64,000 nucleotides of DNA, taken from assembly GCF_014648915.1 (NCBI RefSeq), contig NZ_BMSA01000021.1, positions 124,001-188,000 of the forward strand, given 5' to 3'. The position numbers were made by a program, and so were the translations under genes. Below the pieces are notes generated by a model that was given only the letters and a program-made list of their open reading frames with translations, ran no database searches and was not told the origin of the DNA. Below, in pieces: positions 51,178 to 58,933 of this stretch. Every line of letters begins with the position of its first letter. Positions within the stretch are counted from its first letter, which is position 1. This DNA comes from Streptomyces phaeofaciens (GTDB lineage: Bacteria > Actinomycetota > Actinomycetes > Streptomycetales > Streptomycetaceae).

Positions 51178-51654
51178 TCAGGCGCCGAGTGCGGTGCGGA
51201 CGGCCTCGGCCTTCTCCTCGGTGAACACGCCGGTGCCGAGGAGGGAGAGGACGGACAGCACCCCGCCGCGCGAGCCCCAGCTGCCCTCGTCGACGACCCG
51301 GAAGGTGACCCACCAGGCAGGCGAGGGTTCCGTTCGCCCGCAGGCCCGGGCCATCGCGGCCAGCACCCGTTCGATGACCTCGGCCCGCACCTCCCGGCGC
51401 CAGTCGCCGTCCATGACCGTCACATCGATCACCATGACGTCGGGATCCTGCCCGGCGTCGGCGAGCAGCCGGCCGCCGACGGCCATCATGTCCGGCTCCC
51501 GCTCCACGAAGTGCACCTGGAATCCGGCGCGCGCCGCCGGCGCGAACTGTCCGACCTCGGGCACCAGCACCGCGTCCGTCAGCGACTCGGCCAGCTCGGC
51601 ACGCCGCTCCCGGCTCAGCCGGCCCTTCGGGGCGTGGACGGTGATGACGGTCAT
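51178..51654 (-). CDS. Tautomerase-superfamily-like protein
   Basis: The 158-residue protein looks like two fused ~60-residue 4-oxalocrotonate-tautomerase-type repeats: 'ITVHAPKGRLSRERRAELAESLTDAVL' and 'VIDVTVMDGDWRREVRAEVIERVLAAMA'. The catalytic Pro that should follow the initiator Met is not present (the protein starts MTVITV), so normal tautomerase chemistry is doubtful. It is preceded by two operator copies, so it is tightly regulated. Confidence 0.7.
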   Translation of the reverse strand: MTVITVHAPKGRLSRERRAELAESLTDAVLVPEVGQFAPAARAGFQVHFVEREPDMMAVGGRLLADAGQDPDVMVIDVTVMDGDWRREVRAEVIERVLAAMARACGRTEPSPAWWVTFRVVDEGSWGSRGGVLSVLSLLGTGVFTEEKAEAVRTALGA

Positions 51655-51663
51655 GACTGCCTC

Positions 51664-51681
51664 CTATGACACTCGTTATAG
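51664..51681. promoter_or_regulatory. Operator copy 1, CTATrAC-N4-GTyATAG type
   Basis: CTATGACACTCGTTATAG is an imperfect 18-base palindrome, 10 bases before the tautomerase-like start. A second copy follows 29 bases further upstream. The form resembles TetR- or MarR-type operators. Confidence 0.65.
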
Positions 51682-51710
51682 AGGTGGGTGGGGGAGAGCG
51701 TACCGCCCCG

Positions 51711-51728
51711 CTATAACGATCGTCATAG
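51711..51728. promoter_or_regulatory. Operator copy 2, CTATrAC-N4-GTyATAG type
   Basis: CTATAACGATCGTCATAG is an 18-base near-palindrome and the inverted version of copy 1 (centre-to-centre 47 bases). The pair brackets the likely promoter of the tautomerase-like gene and lies 62 bases before trpF on the other strand. Confidence 0.65.
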
Positions 51729-51789
51729 CGGAGGTCGGTGAGCCGGCCGGTCATCCCGCTCGCCCGCCTCGATAGGGCAGGCTGGAGCC

Positions 51790-52410
51790 GTGAGCGACTC
51801 CAGTGATCACCTCTTCGTCAAGATCTGCGGGCTGAAGACCGAGCGGGACGTCGACACCGCCGTCGAGGCCGGTGCCGATGCCGTCGGGTTCGTCTTCTCG
51901 GCCAGCCCGCGGCGGATCGACGCCGCGACGGCCGCGCGGCTGTGCCGGCGGGTGCCGGACCATGTGCTGACGGTCGGCGTCTTCCGTGACGAACCCCTGC
52001 CCGAGGTGCGGTCCGTGGCGACCGAGGCGGGCATCCGGGCCGTCCAGCTGCACGGCTCGGAGGGCCGCGAGTACTACGACGACCTGACGGCGGGCGGCTG
52101 GACGCTGATCCGCGCGGCGGCGTACGGCGACACGATGCCGCGCTGCGGGGAGATGGGCGAGGACCTGCTGCTCCTCGACGCCCCCGTGCCGGGTTCCGGC
52201 GTCGCCTGGGACTGGGCCGGCGGGCCCGCCCCCGCCCCCGGACAGAAGTGGCTGCTGGCCGGCGGCCTCACCCCGGACAACGTACGGGCCGCGCTCGACG
52301 CCGCCCACCCCTGGGGCGTCGACGTGTCCAGCGGCGTGGAACAGAGCCGCGGCGTCAAGGACCCCGCCCTGATCACGGCGTTCCTGAAGGCGGCCCGAGG
52401 CCGGTCCTGA
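51790..52410 (+). CDS. trpF: Phosphoribosylanthranilate isomerase
   Basis: The 206-residue protein starts at GTG. TrpF hallmarks are clear: 'FVKICGLKTERDVDTAVEAGADAVGFVF', 'SPRRI', 'IRAVQLHGSEG', 'WLLAGGLTPDNVRAAL' and 'WGVDVSSGVEQSRGVKDPALI', including the active-site Cys of 'KICGL'. It catalyses the Amadori rearrangement in tryptophan synthesis. No other trp gene is nearby. Most streptomycetes rely on the dual-function PriA for this step, so a stand-alone trpF is notable. Confidence 0.9.
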   Translation: MSDSSDHLFVKICGLKTERDVDTAVEAGADAVGFVFSASPRRIDAATAARLCRRVPDHVLTVGVFRDEPLPEVRSVATEAGIRAVQLHGSEGREYYDDLTAGGWTLIRAAAYGDTMPRCGEMGEDLLLLDAPVPGSGVAWDWAGGPAPAPGQKWLLAGGLTPDNVRAALDAAHPWGVDVSSGVEQSRGVKDPALITAFLKAARGRS

Positions 52411-52562
52411 GGCCGTACCCGAGGCCCGCCGGCCCCCTGCCCCGGCTGCCCCGGCCGCCCGGCGGGCGATCTTGAGGGGGCGGTCGCAGAATGTGGGTGG
52501 CGGACTCGCTTCAGGGTGACGGGCCGCCGCGGGAACGCGAGCCCGGGAGAGTCGAGGAAGCC

Positions 52563-52835
52563 ATGCGGTCGGTGACCCGGCAGGACGAACTCGACGCCCT
52601 CCAGGACCTGGTGGGCCGCCTCCGCCTGGCCTACGGCTCGGCCGACGCGGCCACCGTGGAGGCGGCGGTCCTGGACGCCTACGAGATGTTCAAGGAAGCC
52701 AGGATCCGGGCCTTCGTACCGATCCTGGTCGAACGGCGGGCCAGGGCCGCGCTCGACGCCGGGCCGCCCACGGTCCCCGAAAACCCCAAGACCCCCACCG
52801 GCCCCCGCGAGGGGTCCGTGGCCGCCCTGCCCTAG
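52563..52835 (+). CDS. Three-helix-bundle dimerisation protein
   Basis: From the ATG at 52563 (GAGGAAG upstream) the 90-residue protein has the pattern 'VARLRLAY'-like 'LVGRLRLAYGSADAATVEAAV', then 'YEMFKEARIRAFVPILVERRARAAL'. This matches the N-terminal three-helix-bundle domain of actinobacterial arsenate-reductase/phosphatase-like proteins, here as a stand-alone protein with a disordered Pro-rich tail. It precedes PPK2 by 60 bases. Confidence 0.75.
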   Translation: MRSVTRQDELDALQDLVGRLRLAYGSADAATVEAAVLDAYEMFKEARIRAFVPILVERRARAALDAGPPTVPENPKTPTGPREGSVAALP

Positions 52836-52895
52836 ACCTCACCGGAGACGTGACCCGGGAGACGGATACCTGCTCCGGGAGAAGGGTGGCCCGCC

Positions 52896-53846
52896 ATGGC
52901 GGACAGCAGGGCCGAACGCATCGCACGGCTCATCGCGCCCCTGCGCGTGAAGCCGGGCTCCGAGGTGGACCTGGCCAGGGACTTCGATCCCCGGTACAAG
53001 GCCCACATCAAGAAGAAGGACGGCGTCGAACTGCTCCGCAGTGGCGTGACCCTGCTCGCCGAGTACCAGCAACGGCTCGCCGCGCAGGACACGTACGGCG
53101 TCCTGCTCTGCCTCCAGGCGCTCGACGCCGGCGGCAAGGACGGCACGATCCGGCACGTCATGAGCGGAGTGAACCCCCAGGGCGTACGGGTCAGCAGCTT
53201 CAAGGTGCCCTCCAGCGAGGAACTCAGCCACGACTACCTGTGGCGCTACGCCGCCCGGCTGCCCGGCCGCGGAGACATCGCGATCTTCAACCGGTCGCAC
53301 TACGAGGAGGTCCTCGTCGTCCGGGTCCACCCCGAGGTGCTCGACCGGCAGCGGCTGCCGGACAGCGTGCGGACGGCGAAGATCTGGGACCGCCGCTACC
53401 GGGACATCAACGACTGGGAGCGCTATCTGACCGGCAACGGGATCAAAGTCGTCAAAGTCTTCCTGAACCTCTCCAAGGAGGAGCAGCGCACCCGCTTCAT
53501 GAAGCGGATCGACCTGCCGGAGAAGAACTGGAAGTTCTCGGCAGCCGACGTCCGGGAACGCCGGCACTGGGACGAGTACCAGGCCGCCTTCTCCGAGATG
53601 CTCTCCGCCACCAGCACCAAGTGGGCGCCCTGGTACGTCGTACCGGCGGACCGCAAATGGTTCGCGCGGATCTGCACGGCGGCCGTGCTCGCCCACACGC
53701 TGATGGACATCGACCCCCAGTACCCCACGGTCTCGGCCGACGCCAGGAAGGACCTGCTCGTCGCCAAGCGGGAGCTGGAGGCCGAGGCACCCGAGGGCTC
53801 CGCGGCCGATCCGTACGAGGCCCGGCACGAGCGGGCCGGGAGCTAG
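52896..53846 (+). CDS. ppk2: Polyphosphate kinase 2 family protein
   Basis: The 316-residue, single-domain PPK2 has Walker A 'ALDAGGKDGTI' (~74-84), Walker B and lid region 'IAIFNRSHYEEVLVVRVHPE', 'KVFLNLSKEEQRTRFMKRID' and 'WAPWYVVPADRKWFAR'. It uses polyphosphate to phosphorylate nucleotides; the subclass cannot be fixed by eye. It is followed 3 bases later by a P-type ATPase gene, so the two are co-transcribed. Confidence 0.93.
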   Translation: MADSRAERIARLIAPLRVKPGSEVDLARDFDPRYKAHIKKKDGVELLRSGVTLLAEYQQRLAAQDTYGVLLCLQALDAGGKDGTIRHVMSGVNPQGVRVSSFKVPSSEELSHDYLWRYAARLPGRGDIAIFNRSHYEEVLVVRVHPEVLDRQRLPDSVRTAKIWDRRYRDINDWERYLTGNGIKVVKVFLNLSKEEQRTRFMKRIDLPEKNWKFSAADVRERRHWDEYQAAFSEMLSATSTKWAPWYVVPADRKWFARICTAAVLAHTLMDIDPQYPTVSADARKDLLVAKRELEAEAPEGSAADPYEARHERAGS

Positions 53847-53849
53847 GGC

Positions 53850-56552
53850 ATGGCCACGCCGCGGCCCGAGCGGCCGGACTGGTACGCCCGCACCCCGCAG
53901 GACGTGACGGCGGCCCTCGGGGTCGATCCGGCGGCCGGCCTGCCGGCGGCGAAGGCGGCCGAGCTGCTGGCCGCGCACGGGCCGAACGCGCTGCCCGAGG
54001 AACAGCCGCCGCCCACCTGGCGGCGCTTCCTCGACCAGTACCGCAGCTATATGCAGATCGTGCTGGTGGGCGCGGCGATCGTCTCGCTCGCCATCCAGGA
54101 GTGGAGCACGGCGATCCTGCTGGCCGCGCTGACCCTGCTGAACGCGGTCGTCGGACTGCGCCAGGAGGGCAAGGCGGAGAGCGCCATGAACGCCCTGAAG
54201 TCGATGATGAAGGCGACCGCGCGCGTGCGCAGGGACGGCACCGAGTCGGAGATCGGGGCCGAGGGGCTCGTCGCGGGCGACATCGTGCTCGTCGCGGCGG
54301 GCGACCAGGTGCCGGCGGACGGCCGGATCATCGAGGCCAACGCCCTGCAGATCGACGAGTCGGCGCTCACCGGGGAGAGCGTGCCCGCCGCGAAGGGCGC
54401 CGAGCCGCTGGCGGCCGCGACGGACACCCCGGGACCCGGCGACCAGACGAACATGGCGTTCATGAACTCCCCGGTGACGCACGGCAGTGCCGTCCTCGTC
54501 GTCACGGCCACCGGGGCGGACACCGAGCTGGGCCGGATCGCCGGGATGCTGTCCGCCACCGCCAAGGAGGAGCCGCCGCTCACCCGCCAGCTCAACACCC
54601 TCACCGTGTGGATCACGGCCGCCGCCGGACTCACCATGATCGTCATGTTCGCCATGGGCCGCAGCCGCGACCAGGCCTGGGACGCGCTGTTCGTGAGCGC
54701 CGTCTCGCTCGCCATCGCGGCCATCCCGGAGGCCCTGCCGACGGTGACCCAGGCGATCCTGTCCGTCGGCAGCCTCAATCTGGCGCAACGCAGCGCGATC
54801 GTGAAGGAGCTGCCCTCGGTCGAGACGCTGGCGTTCACCTCGGCGATCAACTCGGACAAGACCGGCACGCTGACGATGAACCAGGTGACCGTCGTCGAGG
54901 TGCTCACCCCCACCGACCGCTACACCGTCTCGGGCACCGGCTACGGCCTCGACGGCCGGATCCACCACGCCGCCGGCCGCTCGGCGGGGGTGGAGGACGC
55001 GATCCTGCCGTACGTCGTCGCCAGCGACGCGCAACTCGTCGACGGCGCCGTGGTGGGCGACCCCACCGAGGGTGCCCTGCTCGTCCTCGGCCACAAGGCC
55101 GGCCTGGACATCGACGCCACCCGGGAGGGGTTCCCGAAACTGGCCACGCTGCCGTTCGACCCGACGTACAAGCTGATGGCGACCTTCCACTCGGCCGTCG
55201 ACGCGGCCGGCCGGCCCGTGGTGCGCTGCTTCGTCAAGGGAGCCGTCCCGGCGGTCACGGCCCGCGCGGCCACCGCCCTCGCGGCCGGTGAGAGCGTGCC
55301 CTGGGCGGAGGAACTGAGCCGGCGCGCACGGGAGGAGACCGAGCGCATGGGCGGCGAGGGCCGCCGGGTGATGGCCGCCGCCGTCCGCGATCTGGACCCG
55401 GACGGCTTCGACCCGGACGGCGATCTGCTCGGCCTCGTCACCGACCTGCGGATGACCAGCCTGGTCGGCATGGTCGACCCGCCGCGCGCCGAGTCCAAGG
55501 CCGCCGTGGCGAGCGCCCAGGAGGCCCACATCAGGGTCCGTATGGTGACCGGGGACGACGTCACGACGGGTGCCGCCATCGCCCGCCAGCTCGGCATCCC
55601 CGGCGAGGCCGTGCTCGGCGCCGACTTCGCCGCGCTCCCGGAGCCGGAGCAGCTGGCCCGGATCGACGACATCGGCGTCGTCGGACGGGTCGCTCCGGAG
55701 CACAAGGTGCTGCTGGCCGACCTGCTCAAGAAGAAGGGGCATGTGGTGGCCATGACCGGCGACGGCGTCAACGACGCCCCCGCCATCAAGGCCGCCGACA
55801 TCGGCATCGCCATGGGCAGCGGCACGGACGTGGCGAAGAACGCCGGCCGCATGATCCTCTCCGACGACAACTTCGCGACGATCGTCTACGCCGTCGAGCA
55901 GGGCCGGAAGATCTACGACAACCTCACCAAGTACATCCGGTTCGTGCTGCTGCTGCTCGTCACCTTCGTGCTGACGTTCCTCGGCGCGACCGTCTTCAAC
56001 ATCGCGGCCGGAGAACCCTTCACACCGCCGCAGGTGCTGTGGATCCACTTCGTCGTCAACGCCTCGTTCGGCTTCGCGCTCGGCTTCGACCAGGAGAGCG
56101 CCGGTCTGATGCGGCGCAGGCCGCGCCCACGCGGCGAGTCGGTGCTCACCCGGCCCGTCATGGTGACGGTCGGCCTCGCCGGACTGGCGATCACGGTGAT
56201 CCTGCTGGGCCTGATCGAGCTGGGCACCTCGCGCTACGACGACGAGGCGGTCGGCCAGTCGATGGCGTTCACGGCGTTCTCGCTCTGTCTGATCGTCGCC
56301 GCCTTCGAGTGCCGCAGCGAGACCGACTCGGTGCTGACCCCGGCCACCTTCGACAGCAAGCAGATGAACTGGGTGGCCCTGGCCCAGTTCGTGCTCGCCG
56401 CGCTGGTGACCCAGCTGGACGGCTTCCAGCACATCCTCGGCACCACCGAGATCGACCTGCGCCAGTTCGGCTGGGCCCTGCTGTCCGCGCTGGTCCTGCT
56501 GATCCTGTGGGAACTCGGCAAGTACCTGGCGCGGCGGGCTCGGACCGGGTGA
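53850..56552 (+). CDS. P-type cation-transporting ATPase (P2-like)
   Basis: The 900-residue protein has all P-type motifs: actuator T174-G-E-S, the phosphorylation site D336 in 'SDKTGTLT', the hinge 'GDGVND' at ~637, a cation-ATPase N-terminal domain ('TPQDVTAALGV') and about ten membrane helices. The M4 site reads PEALP (PEGLP is usual in Ca2+/Na+ pumps) and the residue before SDKTGT is Asn rather than Cys. It may move Ca2+, Na+ or Mg2+ out of the cell. Coupling with PPK2 suggests a link between polyphosphate and cation balance. Confidence 0.92.
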   Translation: MATPRPERPDWYARTPQDVTAALGVDPAAGLPAAKAAELLAAHGPNALPEEQPPPTWRRFLDQYRSYMQIVLVGAAIVSLAIQEWSTAILLAALTLLNAVVGLRQEGKAESAMNALKSMMKATARVRRDGTESEIGAEGLVAGDIVLVAAGDQVPADGRIIEANALQIDESALTGESVPAAKGAEPLAAATDTPGPGDQTNMAFMNSPVTHGSAVLVVTATGADTELGRIAGMLSATAKEEPPLTRQLNTLTVWITAAAGLTMIVMFAMGRSRDQAWDALFVSAVSLAIAAIPEALPTVTQAILSVGSLNLAQRSAIVKELPSVETLAFTSAINSDKTGTLTMNQVTVVEVLTPTDRYTVSGTGYGLDGRIHHAAGRSAGVEDAILPYVVASDAQLVDGAVVGDPTEGALLVLGHKAGLDIDATREGFPKLATLPFDPTYKLMATFHSAVDAAGRPVVRCFVKGAVPAVTARAATALAAGESVPWAEELSRRAREETERMGGEGRRVMAAAVRDLDPDGFDPDGDLLGLVTDLRMTSLVGMVDPPRAESKAAVASAQEAHIRVRMVTGDDVTTGAAIARQLGIPGEAVLGADFAALPEPEQLARIDDIGVVGRVAPEHKVLLADLLKKKGHVVAMTGDGVNDAPAIKAADIGIAMGSGTDVAKNAGRMILSDDNFATIVYAVEQGRKIYDNLTKYIRFVLLLLVTFVLTFLGATVFNIAAGEPFTPPQVLWIHFVVNASFGFALGFDQESAGLMRRRPRPRGESVLTRPVMVTVGLAGLAITVILLGLIELGTSRYDDEAVGQSMAFTAFSLCLIVAAFECRSETDSVLTPATFDSKQMNWVALAQFVLAALVTQLDGFQHILGTTEIDLRQFGWALLSALVLLILWELGKYLARRARTG

Positions 56553-56564
56553 GCGGGACGTCCG

Positions 56565-56603
56565 CGAAGGAACCCCGGGCCGCCTCGGCCCGGGGTTCCT
56601 TCG
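56565..56603. terminator. Bidirectional hairpin terminator
   Basis: A perfect 17-bp stem, CGAAGGAACCCCGGGCC (56565-56581), pairs with 56587-56603 around a GCCTC loop, with AA/TT next to the base. It separates the P-type ATPase from the convergent decarboxylase-like gene. Confidence 0.9.
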
Positions 56604-56614
56604 TACGCGTCGGA

Positions 56615-56971
56615 TCAGGACTTGCCGCGGCTCTGCTTCTCCGCCCGCGCGATGGCCTCGGCCTCGTTCTCGGCCAGCGCGATGGCGAAGCCGAACGCCT
56701 CGGCGAGGTGGCCGGCGGCCGACATGACGCGTGCGGTGCCCACCACGGGGGCGATCGCGACGAGTACGTCCTGGAGCCGCTCGACCGTCATACCGGCCTT
56801 GATCGCGGGATCGATGTGGGCCAGGTACGAGACCGCGGGGGCGTCCATCGCCACGAGCGCGGCGAGCCGGCTGATGATCAGGGTCTCGTCGTCCAGGCCG
56901 CACCGTTCGAGCGAGTCGACGGTCATGGCGGCGAGGGTGTCGAGGACGGGTGCGTCAGAAGCAGTGGCCAT
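56615..56971 (-). CDS. Carboxymuconolactone decarboxylase family protein
   Basis: The 118-residue all-helical protein has 'LIISRLAALVAMDAPAVSYLAHIDPAI' and 'LQDVLVAIAPVVGTARVMSAAGHLAEAFGF'. This matches the CMD/AhpD-like fold but without the CxxC of AhpD-type peroxidases. Function is unknown. A GGAAGG ribosome-binding site supports the ATG at 56971. Confidence 0.85.
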   Translation of the reverse strand: MATASDAPVLDTLAAMTVDSLERCGLDDETLIISRLAALVAMDAPAVSYLAHIDPAIKAGMTVERLQDVLVAIAPVVGTARVMSAAGHLAEAFGFAIALAENEAEAIARAEKQSRGKS

Positions 56972-57061
56972 GGGGGGCCGCCTTCCAGTGCTCTGGGATG
57001 TGGGCCCCTTCACGGTACGAGCCCGTCCGAACCATCGCATTCCGGACCCCGGTCGCCCTGC

Positions 57062-57919
57062 TCAGCCGAAGCGGCCCGCCACATAGTCCGCCGTCCGGCT
57101 GTCCTTGGGGGTGCCGAAGATGTCGCTCGTGGCGCCGGCCTCGACGATGCCTCCCGGGGTGCCCTGCTCGGCGAGGAAGAACGCGCACTGCCGGGAGACC
57201 CGGGCCGCCTGCTGCATGTTGTGGGTGACGATCACGACCGTGACCTGTCCGGCCAGTTCGTGGATGGTCTCCTCCACGCGGCGGGTCGAGGTCGGGTCGA
57301 GCGCCGAGCAGGGCTCGTCCATCAGCAGCACCCGGGGCCGTACGGCCAGTGCCCGGGCGATGCACAGGCGCTGCTGCTGGCCGCCGGAGAGCGCGCCGCC
57401 GGGCTGGCGCAGGCGGTCCTTGACCTCTTTCCACAGGCCGGCCCGGGAGAGCGACTCCTCCACCAGGACGTCCTTCTCGCGGCGGTTCACCCGTGTGCCC
57501 GTCAGCCGCAGGCCGGCCACCACGTTGTCGTAGATCGACATGGCGGGGAACGGGTTCGGCTTCTGGAAGACCATGCCGATCCTGCGCCGGGCGTCGGTGA
57601 GCCGCCAGGACGGGTCGTAGACGTCCTCGCCGTCGAAGAACACCTCGCCGCCGAACCGGGCGGCCGGGATCAGCTCGTGCATCCGGTTCAGCGTGCGCAG
57701 GAACGTCGACTTGCCGCAGCCGGACGGGCCGATGAGCGCGGTGACCGCGCCGGCGGGCATGGTCAGCGAGACCCGGCTGAGCACCTGATGGCTGCCGAAC
57801 CAGGCGGAGACGGCACGCGCCTCCAGCGCGGCGGGAGCGGCGCCCGGCAGCGCCGGGGGCAGGACCACCGTGTCGGTCGGCGGGTCGGCCACGGCGGCTC
57901 TTGCGGTTGTCTCGGTCAT
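57062..57919 (-). CDS. pstB: Phosphate ABC transporter ATP-binding protein
   Basis: The 285-residue ABC ATPase has Walker A 'GPSGCGKST', the PstB-specific '[11 protein letters not shown]', Q-loop '[17 protein letters not shown]', signature 'LSGGQQQR', Walker B '[13 protein letters not shown]' and '[12 protein letters not shown]'. It would power phosphate import with PstC and PstA. Those permease genes are not in the window. It is the last visible gene of a minus-strand cluster of phosphate-binding-type proteins, 32 bases after a sortase-like gene. Confidence 0.93.
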   Translation of the reverse strand: MTETTARAAVADPPTDTVVLPPALPGAAPAALEARAVSAWFGSHQVLSRVSLTMPAGAVTALIGPSGCGKSTFLRTLNRMHELIPAARFGGEVFFDGEDVYDPSWRLTDARRRIGMVFQKPNPFPAMSIYDNVVAGLRLTGTRVNRREKDVLVEESLSRAGLWKEVKDRLRQPGGALSGGQQQRLCIARALAVRPRVLLMDEPCSALDPTSTRRVEETIHELAGQVTVVIVTHNMQQAARVSRQCAFFLAEQGTPGGIVEAGATSDIFGTPKDSRTADYVAGRFG

Positions 57920-57951
57920 GGCGGACACCTCACGGTCCTCGGAAAGCGCGG

Positions 57952-58842
57952 TCACAGCAGGTTGGGCAGAAGCTCGGTGGTACGGGTGGCGACCTGGAGG
58001 CCGAGGACCGCGACGACCGGGGCGAAGACGATCCACGTCTGGTGGCGGCCCCACCGGTGCCAGGTCCACACGGCCGCCACCGACGCCAGCAGCAGCGCCT
58101 GGAGCCACATCACCAGCGGCCACGGCACCCCCGAGGGGCGGGCCAGGGGCTCCTCGGAGTCCGGGAGCGTGCCGGAACGGATGACCGCCGCCGGCGTCCG
58201 GAAGGGCGCCGAGACCAGGTCGGCGTCGACGCGCAGGACACCGGCCGGCATGAACCGGGTGCCGGTGGCGGTGACCAGGACCATCCGCCCCTTGCCGGCG
58301 GCGAGCGGCGCGGGCGCCGGGTCACCGGCCCGCCGGACACCACTGACCTGGTACGTCGCCCTGCCCTGGCCGGTGGTGACGGTGAACCGGTCGCCCTGCG
58401 CGAGGGCGGCGAGGCTCCCGAAGGGGGCGCCGTAGGCGGCGGCGCGGCCCATCAGCACGGTGGTGCCGGCCTGGCCGGGCATCGGGGTGTCCCGGCGGTG
58501 GCCGGGCCCGTCGGTCAGCACGCCGGACTCGGTGCCCTCCAGGACCACCTGGGTCATCCCCAGCCTGGGGACGTCGATCAGCGCGACGGGTGTGCCGGGG
58601 GCGAGGAGGCGGCCGTCCAGGTCGGTCTGGGCCACCGGGGCGGTGCCCAGGGCGAGCCGGCCGCGCAGATCGTCGAACGCGGCGTGCTGCGCGGACCGTT
58701 CCTGGACGCCGCTGACCAGCAGCAGCTGGGCGGTGATGCCGAGCAGCAGGGCGGCGAGGGCGAGCAGCCCGCCGCGGGCGAGGTGGCGGACGGCGGTGAC
58801 ACCGCGGGCACGGGTGGGCGTGAGGGGTACGGCGACCGTCAC
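57952..58842 (-). CDS. Sortase-like membrane protein lacking catalytic Cys and His
   Basis: The 296-residue protein has an N-terminal membrane helix ('[20 protein letters not shown]'), a sortase beta-barrel and two C-terminal helices ('[19 protein letters not shown]', '[17 protein letters not shown]'). Sortase landmarks are clear: '[17 protein letters not shown]', '[24 protein letters not shown]' and '[17 protein letters not shown]'. But the catalytic His position reads R133 ('MGRAAAYG') and the catalytic Cys position reads A192 ('VLVTATG'). The whole protein contains no cysteine. It cannot act as a normal transpeptidase; a structural or ligand-binding role beside the PstS-like proteins is likely. 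Confidence 0.8.
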   Translation of the reverse strand: MTVAVPLTPTRARGVTAVRHLARGGLLALAALLLGITAQLLLVSGVQERSAQHAAFDDLRGRLALGTAPVAQTDLDGRLLAPGTPVALIDVPRLGMTQVVLEGTESGVLTDGPGHRRDTPMPGQAGTTVLMGRAAAYGAPFGSLAALAQGDRFTVTTGQGRATYQVSGVRRAGDPAPAPLAAGKGRMVLVTATGTRFMPAGVLRVDADLVSAPFRTPAAVIRSGTLPDSEEPLARPSGVPWPLVMWLQALLLASVAAVWTWHRWGRHQTWIVFAPVVAVLGLQVATRTTELLPNLL

Positions 58843-58881
58843 GGCGGCCCGCCTCCTTCTCTGGCGTAGGTCGGGACCGAA

Positions 58882-58918
58882 CGGCCGGGGAGACTCTCCC
58901 TCAGGGTCTCCCCGGCCG
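58882..58918 (-). terminator. Hairpin between PstS-like and sortase-like genes
   Basis: A perfect 13-bp stem, CGGCCGGGGAGAC (58882-58894), pairs with 58906-58918 across an 11-base loop, just after the stop of the PstS-like gene. It may reduce read-through into the sortase-like and pstB genes. Confidence 0.7.
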
Positions 58919-58933
58919 CCGGGATCGGGTGGC

